This document shows positions 1 to 6,309 of a stretch of DNA of 14,246 nt, one piece after another; position 1 is the first letter of the stretch, and each line of letters begins with the position of its first letter. The stretch comes from DATDVD01 sp035290065 (GTDB taxonomy: Bacteria; Pseudomonadota; Gammaproteobacteria; Coxiellales; Coxiellaceae). The position numbers and the translations under genes were made by a program. Location: positions 1 through 14,246 of the forward strand of contig DATDVD010000143.1 in NCBI GenBank assembly GCA_035290065.1, read 5' to 3'. Below the pieces are notes generated by a model that had not been told where the DNA came from, searched no databases, and saw only the letters and a list, made by a program, of their open reading frames with translations.

Positions 1-219
1 TCCTTCCCGTAGGGGCAGACCGTGGTCTGCCCGAGCGGATTTCAAATCTTGTGCCACTTTGCCTATTCCCTCCCGTAGGGGCAGACCGTGGTCTGCCCGA
101 GCGGATTTCAAATCTTGTGCCACTTTGCCTATTCCTTCCCGTAGGGGCAGACCGTGGTCTGCCCGAGCGGATTTCAAATCTTGTGCTACATTCCGGGCAG
201 AGCACGCTCTGCCCCTACG
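1..219. repeat. Tandem array of family-1 double-hairpin repeat (66-bp period)
   Basis: Three head arms with core GCAGACC-GT-GGTCTGC begin with GTAGGGG at 9, 75 and 141, an exact 66-bp period. Only the last copy is closed by an inverted arm (195-218, core GCAGAGC-AC-GCTCTGC, ending CCCCTACG). The complete unit is therefore 140-219 with CGTAGGGGCAGA/TCTGCCCCTACG ends. The spacer after arms 1 and 2 differs from that of the closed copy (GTGCCACTTTGCC instead of GTGCTACATTCC). The bases before copy 1 match those before copy 3, so the array probably continues to the left of the window. The last base of the element directly abuts the hisS stop codon. Confidence 0.9.
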
Positions 220-1485
220 TTAATTTTTTTCGCTCAAATAGGTAATCAGCTCTGTTATTGGCAGAGTTTTTTGTTCAGCGTTATTGCGTAGGGGTTTTAG
301 TGCTACGGTGTTATTTTTAATTTCATCTTCACCTAGAATCAACGCATATTTTGCGCCACTGCGATCAGCGCGTTTAAATTGGGATTTAAAACTGCCACCC
401 CCTGCGTTCATCACGATGGAAAGATGCGGTAGCGCATCGCGTAATTGTTCTGCTAACAATAAGCCCGCTTCTTGAGCCGCTTCTCCCATTAACACACCAT
501 ACAGATCTGGCTGATGCAAAAATTCCTGGGTGCGATTTTCTAATAAAGCGACTAAACGTTCAACCCCTAATGCAAATCCCATCGCAGGCGTGGCTTTCCC
601 ACCCAGCATTTCTATCAACGCATCATAACGACCACCCGCACACACAGTTCCCTGGGCACCTAAGGACTCGGTCACCCATTCAAATACTGTGCCACTGTAA
701 TAATCCAATCCTCGCACTAACGTGGGTTTTACAATAAACGGCACACCGGCTTTTTTTAATACCGTTTTCAAATGCTCAAAGTGAAGGCGAGAAGGTTCAT
801 CTAAATAGTCAGTTAATTTTGGCGCGCCCTCAAGGCAAGTTTTCATCGCAGGATTTTTGCTATCTAAAATGCGCAAAGGATTCGTTTCTAACCGACGTTG
901 GCTGTCTTCGTCCAATATTTCTAAATGTTTTTTAAAATAATGAACCAATTGTTGGCGATACTGTTTACGAGCTTCACTGGAACCTAAACTATTCAGTTGT
1001 AGTTCGACTTGATTCTTTAAACCTAACTGTTTCCACAACCGATACGTCAATAAAATAATTTCAGCTTCAATAGCGGGATCACTCATACCCAACGCTTCAA
1101 TTCCAAATTGTTGAAATTGACGATAACGGCCTTTTTGCGGGCGTTCATGACGAAACATCGGCCCCATATACCACAACCGCTGCTCACCTTGATGCAATAA
1201 ACTTTGTTCAATGGCAGCGCGAACACAACCCGCAGTTCCTTCGGGGCGAAGACTTAAACTATCCCCATTGCGGTCTTCAAAGGTGTACATTTCTTTTTCA
1301 ACAATATCAGTAACTTCACCAATGGTGCGTTTAAACAGCTGGGTTTTTTCCAGGAGGGGGAAACGAATTTCATGATAACCATACGCGCACGCGACTATTT
1401 TGCATTGTTCTTCCACAAAGGCCCACACATCGGTGAGAGGAGGCACTATATCATTCATGCCTCGAATGGCGGTGATGGTTGTCAC
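220..1485 (-). CDS. hisS: Histidyl-tRNA synthetase
   Basis: Charges tRNA-His with histidine using ATP, in the cytoplasm. The 421-residue length is normal for the bacterial enzyme. It shows class II motif 2 (FRHERPQKGRYRQF, about residues 111-124), the histidine-specific loop LVRGLDYYSGTVFEW (257-271 region), AGGRYD (283-288) and motif 3 GFALGVERL (303-311). A small C-terminal anticodon-binding domain follows (about 327-421). The start is GTG with a clear AGGAG site (1492-1496) 6 bases upstream. In most gammaproteobacteria ispG precedes hisS. Here the 218 bases upstream hold only repeats, so hisS probably has its own promoter. A TACAAT box on the minus strand (1526-1531) lies partly in the repeat edge but has no good -35 partner. 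The stop codon touches the left-edge repeat array. Confidence 0.98.
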   Translation of the reverse strand: MTTITAIRGMNDIVPPLTDVWAFVEEQCKIVACAYGYHEIRFPLLEKTQLFKRTIGEVTDIVEKEMYTFEDRNGDSLSLRPEGTAGCVRAAIEQSLLHQGEQRLWYMGPMFRHERPQKGRYRQFQQFGIEALGMSDPAIEAEIILLTYRLWKQLGLKNQVELQLNSLGSSEARKQYRQQLVHYFKKHLEILDEDSQRRLETNPLRILDSKNPAMKTCLEGAPKLTDYLDEPSRLHFEHLKTVLKKAGVPFIVKPTLVRGLDYYSGTVFEWVTESLGAQGTVCAGGRYDALIEMLGGKATPAMGFALGVERLVALLENRTQEFLHQPDLYGVLMGEAAQEAGLLLAEQLRDALPHLSIVMNAGGGSFKSQFKRADRSGAKYALILGEDEIKNNTVALKPLRNNAEQKTLPITELITYLSEKN

Positions 1486-1528
1486 TCTTTTCTCCTGGAA
1501 TTTTTTATGTCATGAGTTGCGGTATATT

Positions 1529-1608
1529 GTAGCCTGGATTAAGTACGGCGAAAATCCAGGAAAGAAGTTTTATTTTTCTAGACTTTCGTCTCGCCTCAAT
1601 CCAGAAGC
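1529..1608. repeat. Family-2 inverted repeat (GTAGCCTGGATT type), degenerate
   Basis: The left arm, 1529-1561, starts GTAGCCTGGATTAAG and ends AAAATCCAGG. It matches the left terminal repeat of the element in pilF (2754-2786) at about 25 of 33 positions by hand alignment. A weaker inverted partner runs to about 1607 (CGAAAGTCTAG, CTGGATT on the minus strand) after a loop of about 15 bases. The right end lacks the GCTAC terminus, so the copy is eroded. It lies in the hisS-rodZ gap where ispG would be expected. Confidence 0.65.
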
Positions 1609-1621
1609 ATTATCCCCTCCC

Positions 1622-1683
1622 GTAGGGGCAGACCGTGGTCTGCCCGAACAGATTCCAAACCTCGCGCTACATTCCGGGCAGAG
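1622..1683. repeat. Family-1 double-hairpin repeat, truncated copy
   Basis: An intact first arm (1622-1645, core GCAGACC-GT-GGTCTGC) is followed by the conserved centre GCGCTACATTCC. The second arm then breaks off after GGGCAGAG (1676-1683). The rest of that arm is missing, so this copy is a 3'-truncated relative of the complete unit at 140-219. It stands about 20 bases from the rodZ stop codon. Confidence 0.85.
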
Positions 1684-1703
1684 AATGAAAGAAACCTGAA
1701 TTT

Positions 1704-2264
1704 TTACGGGTTAGGATTTTGAATAGGCGTAACGACAATTTCTTCAGAATTCGTCACACGTTTCTCAGGCAATTCCTGCGGTTGCACCACAAAATCCGGT
1801 GTGCCTTGAATCGGCTGAGAAGACTCACTCGGGCTTCGCAAGCCTAACCAAGCGATCAACACCACCAATACACTCGCTGCCGAAATCCAATATTTTTTCT
1901 TTCCATACCGTTGAATGTATTTTTTCCACACCGGTCGATGAGTTTCTTCTTCCGTGGGTTTACGCGTAAGCTGCGAAGCCTCATAGGCCATGCGCTGTTT
2001 GGCCCAATCCGATGCCTCAAAATCATTGACGAGCGGTTGCGCATCGATGCCTAATAATTTTGAATACGCTTTTAAATACCCTCTCATATAAATCATCGCT
2101 AAACGATGATCATAGTGGTCATTTTCTAAATCTACTACCCGTTGAGTATTCCAATTTAATTTTTGGGCGACGGTTTCTGCATCCCACCCTTTTTTCTCAC
2201 GCGCTAATTTTAAACGTTGGCCTGGAGACAATTCCGCATCCATGATAATAGCCGATTCCGACAT
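1704..2264 (-). CDS. rodZ: RodZ-like transmembrane helix-turn-helix protein, short form
   Basis: RodZ links the MreB cytoskeleton to the inner membrane and helps set rod shape. This 186-residue protein has the N-terminal HTH_25-type domain (about residues 14-80: PGQRLKLAREKKGW...RVVDLEND...YMRGYLKAYSKLLG). A basic juxtamembrane stretch (KKYIQRYGKKK, 114-124) and one membrane helix follow (about 125-142), which gives the usual inside-to-outside topology. The remaining 45 or so residues are a Ser/Pro/Gln-rich tail. The C-terminal periplasmic beta domain (DUF4115) of full-length RodZ (337 residues in E. coli) is absent. The ATG at 2262-2264 has an AAGGGGGA ribosome site. It lies 61 bases after pilF on the same strand, probably in one transcript. 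Family assignment rests on domain order and gene context. Confidence 0.85.
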   Translation of the reverse strand: MSESAIIMDAELSPGQRLKLAREKKGWDAETVAQKLNWNTQRVVDLENDHYDHRLAMIYMRGYLKAYSKLLGIDAQPLVNDFEASDWAKQRMAYEASQLTRKPTEEETHRPVWKKYIQRYGKKKYWISAASVLVVLIAWLGLRSPSESSQPIQGTPDFVVQPQELPEKRVTNSEEIVVTPIQNPNP

Positions 2265-2325
2265 ATAAGATCCCCCTTTGATTAGGGTTTATTATAGGGG
2301 GCAGGCCTAAGAATTCCAATATAAT

Positions 2326-2925
2326 TCATGGATTTTGTGTGGATTCAGCTTGGCAATGTCGCAGATTTTCTTCGACCAAAGGGGCTGACGCATAGTTCGA
2401 ATCGCCCAGTGCCTGCTTCAATTCACGAAGACCTGCTGAATACTCTCCTTCCCGGCACAAATAAGCTCCGTAATTATTATGAATGGCTGGATTGTGAGGC
2501 GCTAGTTGAAGGGCATGGTGGTAAAAGCTATGGGCTTCCCGTACCTGATGCTCTTGAGCCGCCGAGAGAGCCAACGCTTGCCACGTAAAAGGATCTTTAG
2601 GCGCTTCTGCCCGGGCCTGATCTAAATAATGCCGAGCGAGACGAGGTTGATGAGCATTCAGGTAAGCGAGCCCAAGTTCAAGATGGGTGCGAGCAAGGGA
2701 GGTGGGGGTTGAGCAGGACGTGATCAAAATATTTACGATACTGATGGAAACCAGTAGCCTCGATTTTGCAGTGCAAAAATCCAGGTGATACAAATGGTAG
2801 GGGCGAAACCATGCTCTGCCTGGGCAAAGCAGGACTCTGCTCCTATGGCTTTTTAGATAACCTAGATTTTTGCACCGCGAGATCCAAGCTACGAGTTTTA
2901 CCCACAAAAAAATTTTTAGTTGCAT
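2326..2925 (-). CDS. pilF: PilF/PilW-type TPR lipoprotein with a repeat element in its signal sequence
   Basis: PilF (PilW) is an outer-membrane lipoprotein pilotin needed for PilQ secretin assembly in type IV pili. The mature part has TPR helices (LELGLAYLNAHQPRLARHYLDQA, FTWQALALSAAQ, AIHNNYGAYLCREGEYSAGLRELKQAL) after a lipobox ILITSC (Cys 71 from this start). It ends early, near the fourth TPR, whereas typical PilF is about 250 residues. The ATG at 2925 has AGGA 8 bases upstream; an upstream in-frame GTG (2943) would add 6 residues. Codons 13-57 are the repeat element at 2754-2892. Removing 135 bases joins MQLKIFLWVKLV directly to LVSISIVNILITSC, a textbook lipoprotein signal. With the insert, the hydrophobic stretch begins about 55 residues from this start. 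A TTG inside the element could restart translation just ahead of it. Functionality is uncertain. Confidence 0.7.
   Translation of the reverse strand: MQLKIFLWVKLVAWISRCKNLGYLKSHRSRVLLCPGRAWFRPYHLYHLDFCTAKSRLLVSISIVNILITSCSTPTSLARTHLELGLAYLNAHQPRLARHYLDQARAEAPKDPFTWQALALSAAQEHQVREAHSFYHHALQLAPHNPAIHNNYGAYLCREGEYSAGLRELKQALGDSNYASAPLVEENLRHCQAESTQNP
2754..2892. mobile_element. MITE-like element with 33-bp terminal inverted repeats inside pilF
   Basis: The left end 2754-2786 and the right end 2860-2892 are inverted repeats of 33 bp that match at 27 positions, starting GTAGCCT and ending GCTAC. Both ends carry a TA (2755-2756 and 2890-2891), consistent with a TA target duplication as made by IS630/Tc1-mariner-type transposases. 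The element would then be 133 bp plus one TA, 135 bp in all, which is 45 codons and preserves the pilF frame. It has no stop codon in that frame. No transposase lies in the window, so it would have been mobilised in trans. Its left end is related to the repeat at 1529-1608. Confidence 0.75.
2797..2847. repeat. Degenerate family-1 hairpin repeat nested in the pilF element
   Basis: Inside the MITE-like element the stretch from GTAGGGGC to CTCCTATG keeps the outline of family 1: a GTAGGGGC head, CTCTGCC, a short centre, GGGCA, then TCTGCTCCTA as the closing end. Many substitutions and a shortened centre separate it from the intact copies. This suggests either an old nested insertion or a common origin of the interiors of both families. 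Confidence 0.5.
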
Positions 2926-2949
2926 AGAGGCAATCCTATCCACTACGAT
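2920..2949 (+). promoter_or_regulatory. Candidate sigma-70 promoter for sodC
   Basis: TTGCAT (2920-2925) and TACGAT (2944-2949) are separated by 18 bases, followed about 33 bases later by the sodC start. The -35 box overlaps the pilF start codon on the other strand. The sequence match is fair; no other evidence is visible. Confidence 0.4.
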
Positions 2950-2970
2950 GGTTAAGCGTTACCGTTCTAA

Positions 2971-2977
2971 CAGGAGG
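2971..2977 (+). promoter_or_regulatory. Strong Shine-Dalgarno site of sodC
   Basis: AGGAGGT, close to the full anti-16S complement, lies 5 bases before the sodC ATG and fixes that start. It is the strongest ribosome site seen among the genes of this window. Confidence 0.8.
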
Positions 2978-2982
2978 TTTGT

Positions 2983-3474
2983 ATGAAAAAGACCATTATT
3001 TTTTTAAGCAGTGTACTTTTAGCTACTAATGCGTTCGCTAAAACCATGACCCTTCCGATGTATTCCACCGATGCCGCTCACAGCTCCTTAGGCACTGTAA
3101 CAGCAGAAGATTCAAAATATGGTTTACTGCTGACTCCGCAATTAAAAAACATTCCCACTGGCTTACACGGTTTTCATCTTCATCAAAATCCCAGCTGCGA
3201 TAACGAAGGTATGGCCGCCGGTGGACATTGGGATCCCAAACAAACCGAAAAACATTTAGGCCCCTATACTAACCAAGGCCATCAGGGCGATTCTCCAGCA
3301 TTTACAGCAGATGCTAATGGCAATGTTACGCAGCCCGTTTTAGCGCCACGTCTAACCGTAAATGATCTCCACGGTCACGCTTTTATTTTGCACGCTGGCG
3401 GTGATAATTACTCGGATGTTCCTGAAAAATTAGGGGGCGGTGGCGCGCGTATTGGGTGTGGAGTTGTTTCTTAA
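2983..3474 (+). CDS. sodC: Periplasmic Cu/Zn superoxide dismutase
   Basis: Converts superoxide to oxygen and hydrogen peroxide in the periplasm, protecting against external, for example host-derived, oxidants. The 163 residues start with a Sec signal (MKKTIIFLSSVLLATNAFA, cleavage near residue 19). Metal ligands can be placed: Cu His65 and His67 (GFHLHQ), bridging His82 (GGHWDP), Zn His91, His100 and Asp103, Cu His137 (ILHAGGDNYSD). Cys72 and Cys159 fit the conserved disulphide, and Arg156 (ARIGCG) the channel arginine. The set is complete, so activity is expected. The gene stands alone on the plus strand inside a minus-strand block (pilF upstream, rlmN downstream), so it has its own promoter. 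Its TAA shares the bases TTAA with the rlmN stop. The position inside an otherwise conserved gene order suggests it was inserted there. Confidence 0.97.
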   Translation: MKKTIIFLSSVLLATNAFAKTMTLPMYSTDAAHSSLGTVTAEDSKYGLLLTPQLKNIPTGLHGFHLHQNPSCDNEGMAAGGHWDPKQTEKHLGPYTNQGHQGDSPAFTADANGNVTQPVLAPRLTVNDLHGHAFILHAGGDNYSDVPEKLGGGGARIGCGVVS

Positions 3475-4571
3475 GAAACGACCACCAATCGGCCTGTTTT
3501 TAACCAGCGTTGATGGCGGCCCGTGCGGTCTTTAAATTGGCCAGCCAATTGGCCACACGCGCCTTCTTGATCGCGACCGCGTGTTTTGCGTAAAAACGTA
3601 CGAATTCCCGCTTGAACTAACCATCGTTGAAAAGCATAAACACGCTCATCACTGGGCGTGGTGTACTGTGTGCCTTGAAACGAATTAAACGGAATTAAAT
3701 TGACTTTAACCGGCATGCTATTCAATAAACGAATTAAAGCTTTTGCATCTTCCGGACGATCATTCACCCCTTCTAATAACACATATTCAAACATTACATG
3801 ACGGCGCGAACCTTTTGGAAAATAATCACGACACACGGACATTAATACTTCCAAGGGATATTTTTTATTCAGCGGTACTAATTCATTGCGAAGTGCATTC
3901 GTGGCTGCATGCAGTGAAACGGCTAACGAACATTCACTGTCTTTTTTTAATTGTTCCATTTGCGGAACCACACCTGCCGTACTTAATGTGACACGATATT
4001 TAGACAGTCCAAATGCAGAATCATCCATCATGACATTCATCGCCGCTACAACGGGATCATAATTTAACAGAGGCTCACCCATCCCCATCATAACCACGTT
4101 GGTGAGTTTTTCAGCAGGAGGAATTAATTGATGACGCGCTAACCACACTTGTCCAATAATTTCCGCAAACGTTAAATTGCGATTAAATCCTTCTTTGCCT
4201 GTCGCACAAAAACTGCAATTCAAAGCACAGCCTACTTGAGAAGACACACACAAGGTTCCGCGTTTATCATCGGGAATAAACACCATTTCAATGGCATTGC
4301 CTTCTGGCAGTGCTAATAACCATTTGCGTGTATTGCATTCCGCCACTTTTTCGGTAATGACTCTCGGCAATTCAAAGGTCATCGTTTCAGACAATTCTTG
4401 TCGAAGTGCAGCCGGCAAATCGGTCATGGCCTGAAAATCCGTCACACCGCGCTGATAAACCCATTTGATCCATTGTTGGGCGCGATAGCCCGGCAAGCCC
4501 CGCGCCTTACAGAACGCCTGAAGGGCGCGAGGGGTTTGATTGAAAAAATTAAACGCGGGTGTGGATGTCAT
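3471..4571 (-). CDS. rlmN: Dual-specificity rRNA/tRNA adenine-C2 methyltransferase RlmN
   Basis: Radical-SAM enzyme that methylates C2 of A2503 in 23S rRNA and A37 in some tRNAs. With the ATG at 4569-4571 it has 366 residues, the usual length. The CX3CX2C cluster motif is GCALNCSFC (Cys115, 119, 122). The SAM-binding GMGEP follows (about 163-167), and the catalytic C-terminal cysteine is in GACGQL (Cys339). The open frame extends upstream to 4730, but those 53 codons lie inside ndk in another frame and look non-coding. The chosen start gives the MTSTPAFNFF N-terminus. It lies 23 bases before the end of ndk with no clear Shine-Dalgarno site, so translation is probably coupled to ndk. It converges with sodC, the two stop codons overlapping in TTAA. 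Confidence 0.95.
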   Translation of the reverse strand: MTSTPAFNFFNQTPRALQAFCKARGLPGYRAQQWIKWVYQRGVTDFQAMTDLPAALRQELSETMTFELPRVITEKVAECNTRKWLLALPEGNAIEMVFIPDDKRGTLCVSSQVGCALNCSFCATGKEGFNRNLTFAEIIGQVWLARHQLIPPAEKLTNVVMMGMGEPLLNYDPVVAAMNVMMDDSAFGLSKYRVTLSTAGVVPQMEQLKKDSECSLAVSLHAATNALRNELVPLNKKYPLEVLMSVCRDYFPKGSRRHVMFEYVLLEGVNDRPEDAKALIRLLNSMPVKVNLIPFNSFQGTQYTTPSDERVYAFQRWLVQAGIRTFLRKTRGRDQEGACGQLAGQFKDRTGRHQRWLKTGRLVVVS

Positions 4572-4977
4572 CGGGTTTAAAGAAGAAAGCAATTTCTTCT
4601 TTCGCTGTTTCCGGCGCATCCGATCCATGCACGGCATTGGCATCGATGGAATCGGCAAAATCCGCCCGAATAGTGCCTGGCGCGGCCTTGGAAGGGTCCG
4701 TCGCCCCCATAATTTCACGGTTTTTAGCAATAGCAGCCTCGCCTTCTAAGACTTGGACCATCACAGGGCCGGAAATCATAAATTTCACTAAGTCATTATA
4801 AAAAGGACGATTTTGGTGAACCGCGTAGAAAGCTTTGGCTTGATTTTCACTTAAGTGCACCATTTTAGCTGCCACAATGATTAAACCACCTTTTTCAAAA
4901 CGGTCATAGATTTTACCAATCACGTTTTTGACAACGGCATCGGGTTTTATAATGGAGAGAGTACGTTCAATAGCCAT
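4549..4977 (-). CDS. ndk: Nucleoside diphosphate kinase
   Basis: Transfers the gamma phosphate of ATP to other nucleoside diphosphates through a phosphohistidine intermediate, keeping NTP and dNTP pools balanced in the cytoplasm. At 142 residues it matches the family. ERTLSIIKPDAV at the N-terminus and the active-site signature NAVHGSD (His near residue 117) are intact, and the end FFFKPDD is typical. The start ATG has GGAG 6 bases upstream. It is first in the minus-strand block and overlaps rlmN by 23 bases. It diverges from dacA across a 114-base region that holds both promoters. Confidence 0.98.
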   Translation of the reverse strand: MAIERTLSIIKPDAVVKNVIGKIYDRFEKGGLIIVAAKMVHLSENQAKAFYAVHQNRPFYNDLVKFMISGPVMVQVLEGEAAIAKNREIMGATDPSKAAPGTIRADFADSIDANAVHGSDAPETAKEEIAFFFKPDDIHTRV

Positions 4978-5008
4978 TCAAAGCTCCTCTATCGATTTTG
5001 TGGCGCGC

Positions 5009-5037
5009 ATTGTACTCGAAATTGCTCTATGGCACCA
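5009..5037 (-). promoter_or_regulatory. Candidate promoter for ndk-rlmN
   Basis: On the minus strand a TACAAT -10 box (5009-5014) is preceded at 17 bases by TGGTGC (5032-5037), a weak -35. The transcript would begin about 25 bases before the ndk start. The -10 is good and the -35 poor, so this is tentative. Confidence 0.35.
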
Positions 5038-5050
5038 GAGGAGGCTTGTG

Positions 5051-5059
5051 TGCTAGGAT
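5051..5059 (+). promoter_or_regulatory. Candidate extended -10 for the dacA operon
   Basis: TGCTAGGAT has the TGn extension and a TAGGAT -10, about 30 bases before the dacA start. No convincing -35 lies at the right distance, which an extended -10 can tolerate. Tentative. Confidence 0.3.
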
Positions 5060-5091
5060 AACGCGCTTTAGAAAGCCACGAGGAATAGCCG

Positions 5092-6306
5092 ATGAAACGA
5101 TATGGGATAGGCGTATTGGCCTTAACATTCAGCTTGGGAACAGCCTTAGCCGCGGATCAAGATTTACAATCTCTCCAAAACCAAGTCACGATGGGCAAAA
5201 CCCCTACCCCAGCGGCCAATCCTAATGCTCCTTTATTAATTCCTCCCCCACCGGCTTTAAAAGCGAAAAGTTATGTGGTGATGGACACGCTCTCCGGTAT
5301 GGTCGTAGCAGAAAAAGAGATGAATACTGTCGTAGAGCCGGCCTCGTTAACGAAACTGATGACCCTCTACTTAACCTTCAGTGCACTCCATAGCGGACAA
5401 ATTCATTTAAACGATCAAGTCCCCATCAGTGCACACGCGTGGAAAATGGATGGATCCCGCATGTTTGTGAAGGTAGGCAGTTTTGTGACGGTGGATGAAT
5501 TAATTCGAGGCATTACGGTTGCCTCCGGCAACGATGCTACTGTCGCCTTAGCCGAATATATTGGCGGCACCGAAGAAACGTTTGCCCAATTGATGAATCA
5601 AACGGCCCAATCATTAGGCATGAAAAATACGCATTTTATGGATTCAACAGGCATGCCGAATGATCAACATTACACCACGGCCTATGATCTGGCATTACTA
5701 GCCCGCGCCCTCATCGAAAATTTTCCGCAGGAATATCATTATTTTTCTGAAAAATGGATTACTTATAACAACATTAAACAACCCAATCGCAATCGCTTAC
5801 TGTGGCAAGATCCTTCCGTGGATGGATTAAAAACAGGGCACACCGATTCCGCGGGTTTTTGTTTAATTGCCTCTGCAAAACGCAACAATATGCGATTAAT
5901 TTCCGTAATAATGAATACGCCCAATGAAAGCGAGCGTGCTATTGAAAGCGAAGCTTTGTTAAATTATGGTTTTCGTTTTTACACCACTAAATTAGTGTTT
6001 AACGGAATGAATCAACTCGTCACGCCTCGCGTATGGAAAGGCGCTTATAAAAAAGCTTCTTTAGGGCTGGCTAACAATATGTATGTCACCGTTCCGGTGG
6101 GTACGGATCAACAATTAAAAACGGTTGTTCAAATGATGCAACCATTAAAAGCACCTTTAATGAAAGGCCAAACCTACGGGCAAGTACTCGTCGAATTAAA
6201 TGGAAAAATCGTTGGCCAAGCGCCATTGGTGGCATTAAGTGAAAACCCACAAGGAGGATGGTTACGACAAGGGTTTGACTCAATTGCTTTACTATTTAAG
6301 AAATAA
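5092..6306 (+). CDS. dacA: D-alanyl-D-alanine carboxypeptidase (PBP5/6 type)
   Basis: Removes the terminal D-Ala from peptidoglycan pentapeptides in the periplasm and so limits cross-linking and shapes the wall. The 404-residue protein begins with a signal peptide ending near ALA (about residue 20). The three serine-transferase motifs are present: SLTK (85-88, nucleophile Ser85), SGN (145-147) and KTG (247-249). A C-terminal PBP5-type beta domain follows, then an end helix (GWLRQGFDSIALLFKK) suited to peripheral membrane anchoring. The start has AGGA 7 bases upstream. It is first in the operon, with dat following after 3 bases, so the D-Ala released could feed D-amino-acid transamination. In many relatives a YbeD-family gene lies between this cluster and lipB; it is missing here. 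Confidence 0.97.
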   Translation: MKRYGIGVLALTFSLGTALAADQDLQSLQNQVTMGKTPTPAANPNAPLLIPPPPALKAKSYVVMDTLSGMVVAEKEMNTVVEPASLTKLMTLYLTFSALHSGQIHLNDQVPISAHAWKMDGSRMFVKVGSFVTVDELIRGITVASGNDATVALAEYIGGTEETFAQLMNQTAQSLGMKNTHFMDSTGMPNDQHYTTAYDLALLARALIENFPQEYHYFSEKWITYNNIKQPNRNRLLWQDPSVDGLKTGHTDSAGFCLIASAKRNNMRLISVIMNTPNESERAIESEALLNYGFRFYTTKLVFNGMNQLVTPRVWKGAYKKASLGLANNMYVTVPVGTDQQLKTVVQMMQPLKAPLMKGQTYGQVLVELNGKIVGQAPLVALSENPQGGWLRQGFDSIALLFKK

Positions 6307-6309
6307 TTT

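Noticed and set aside
1..219. CRISPR array
   Set aside because: The 66-bp units are repeated almost whole, with no unique spacers, and each repeat is a long hairpin; no cas gene is present.
51..245. Small plus-strand open frame repeating the phrase VGADRGLPERIS
   Set aside because: It is the translation of the family-1 repeat array; the frame has no ribosome site and exists only because the 66-bp unit is a multiple of three.
2754..2892. Frameshifted pseudogene call for pilF
   Set aside because: Despite the element and the short C-terminus, the frame is continuous from start to stop, so a broken gene cannot be claimed from the sequence alone.
3463..3482. Bidirectional terminator between sodC and rlmN
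   Set aside because: The palindrome has an 8-bp, partly mismatched stem, almost no loop and no T-tract, and lies within both coding ends; too weak to call a terminator.
4572..4730. Upstream extension of rlmN giving a 419-residue protein
   Set aside because: The extra 53 codons lie wholly within ndk, are rich in Arg, Lys and Pro, and exceed the normal family length; the ATG at 4571 gives the expected N-terminus.
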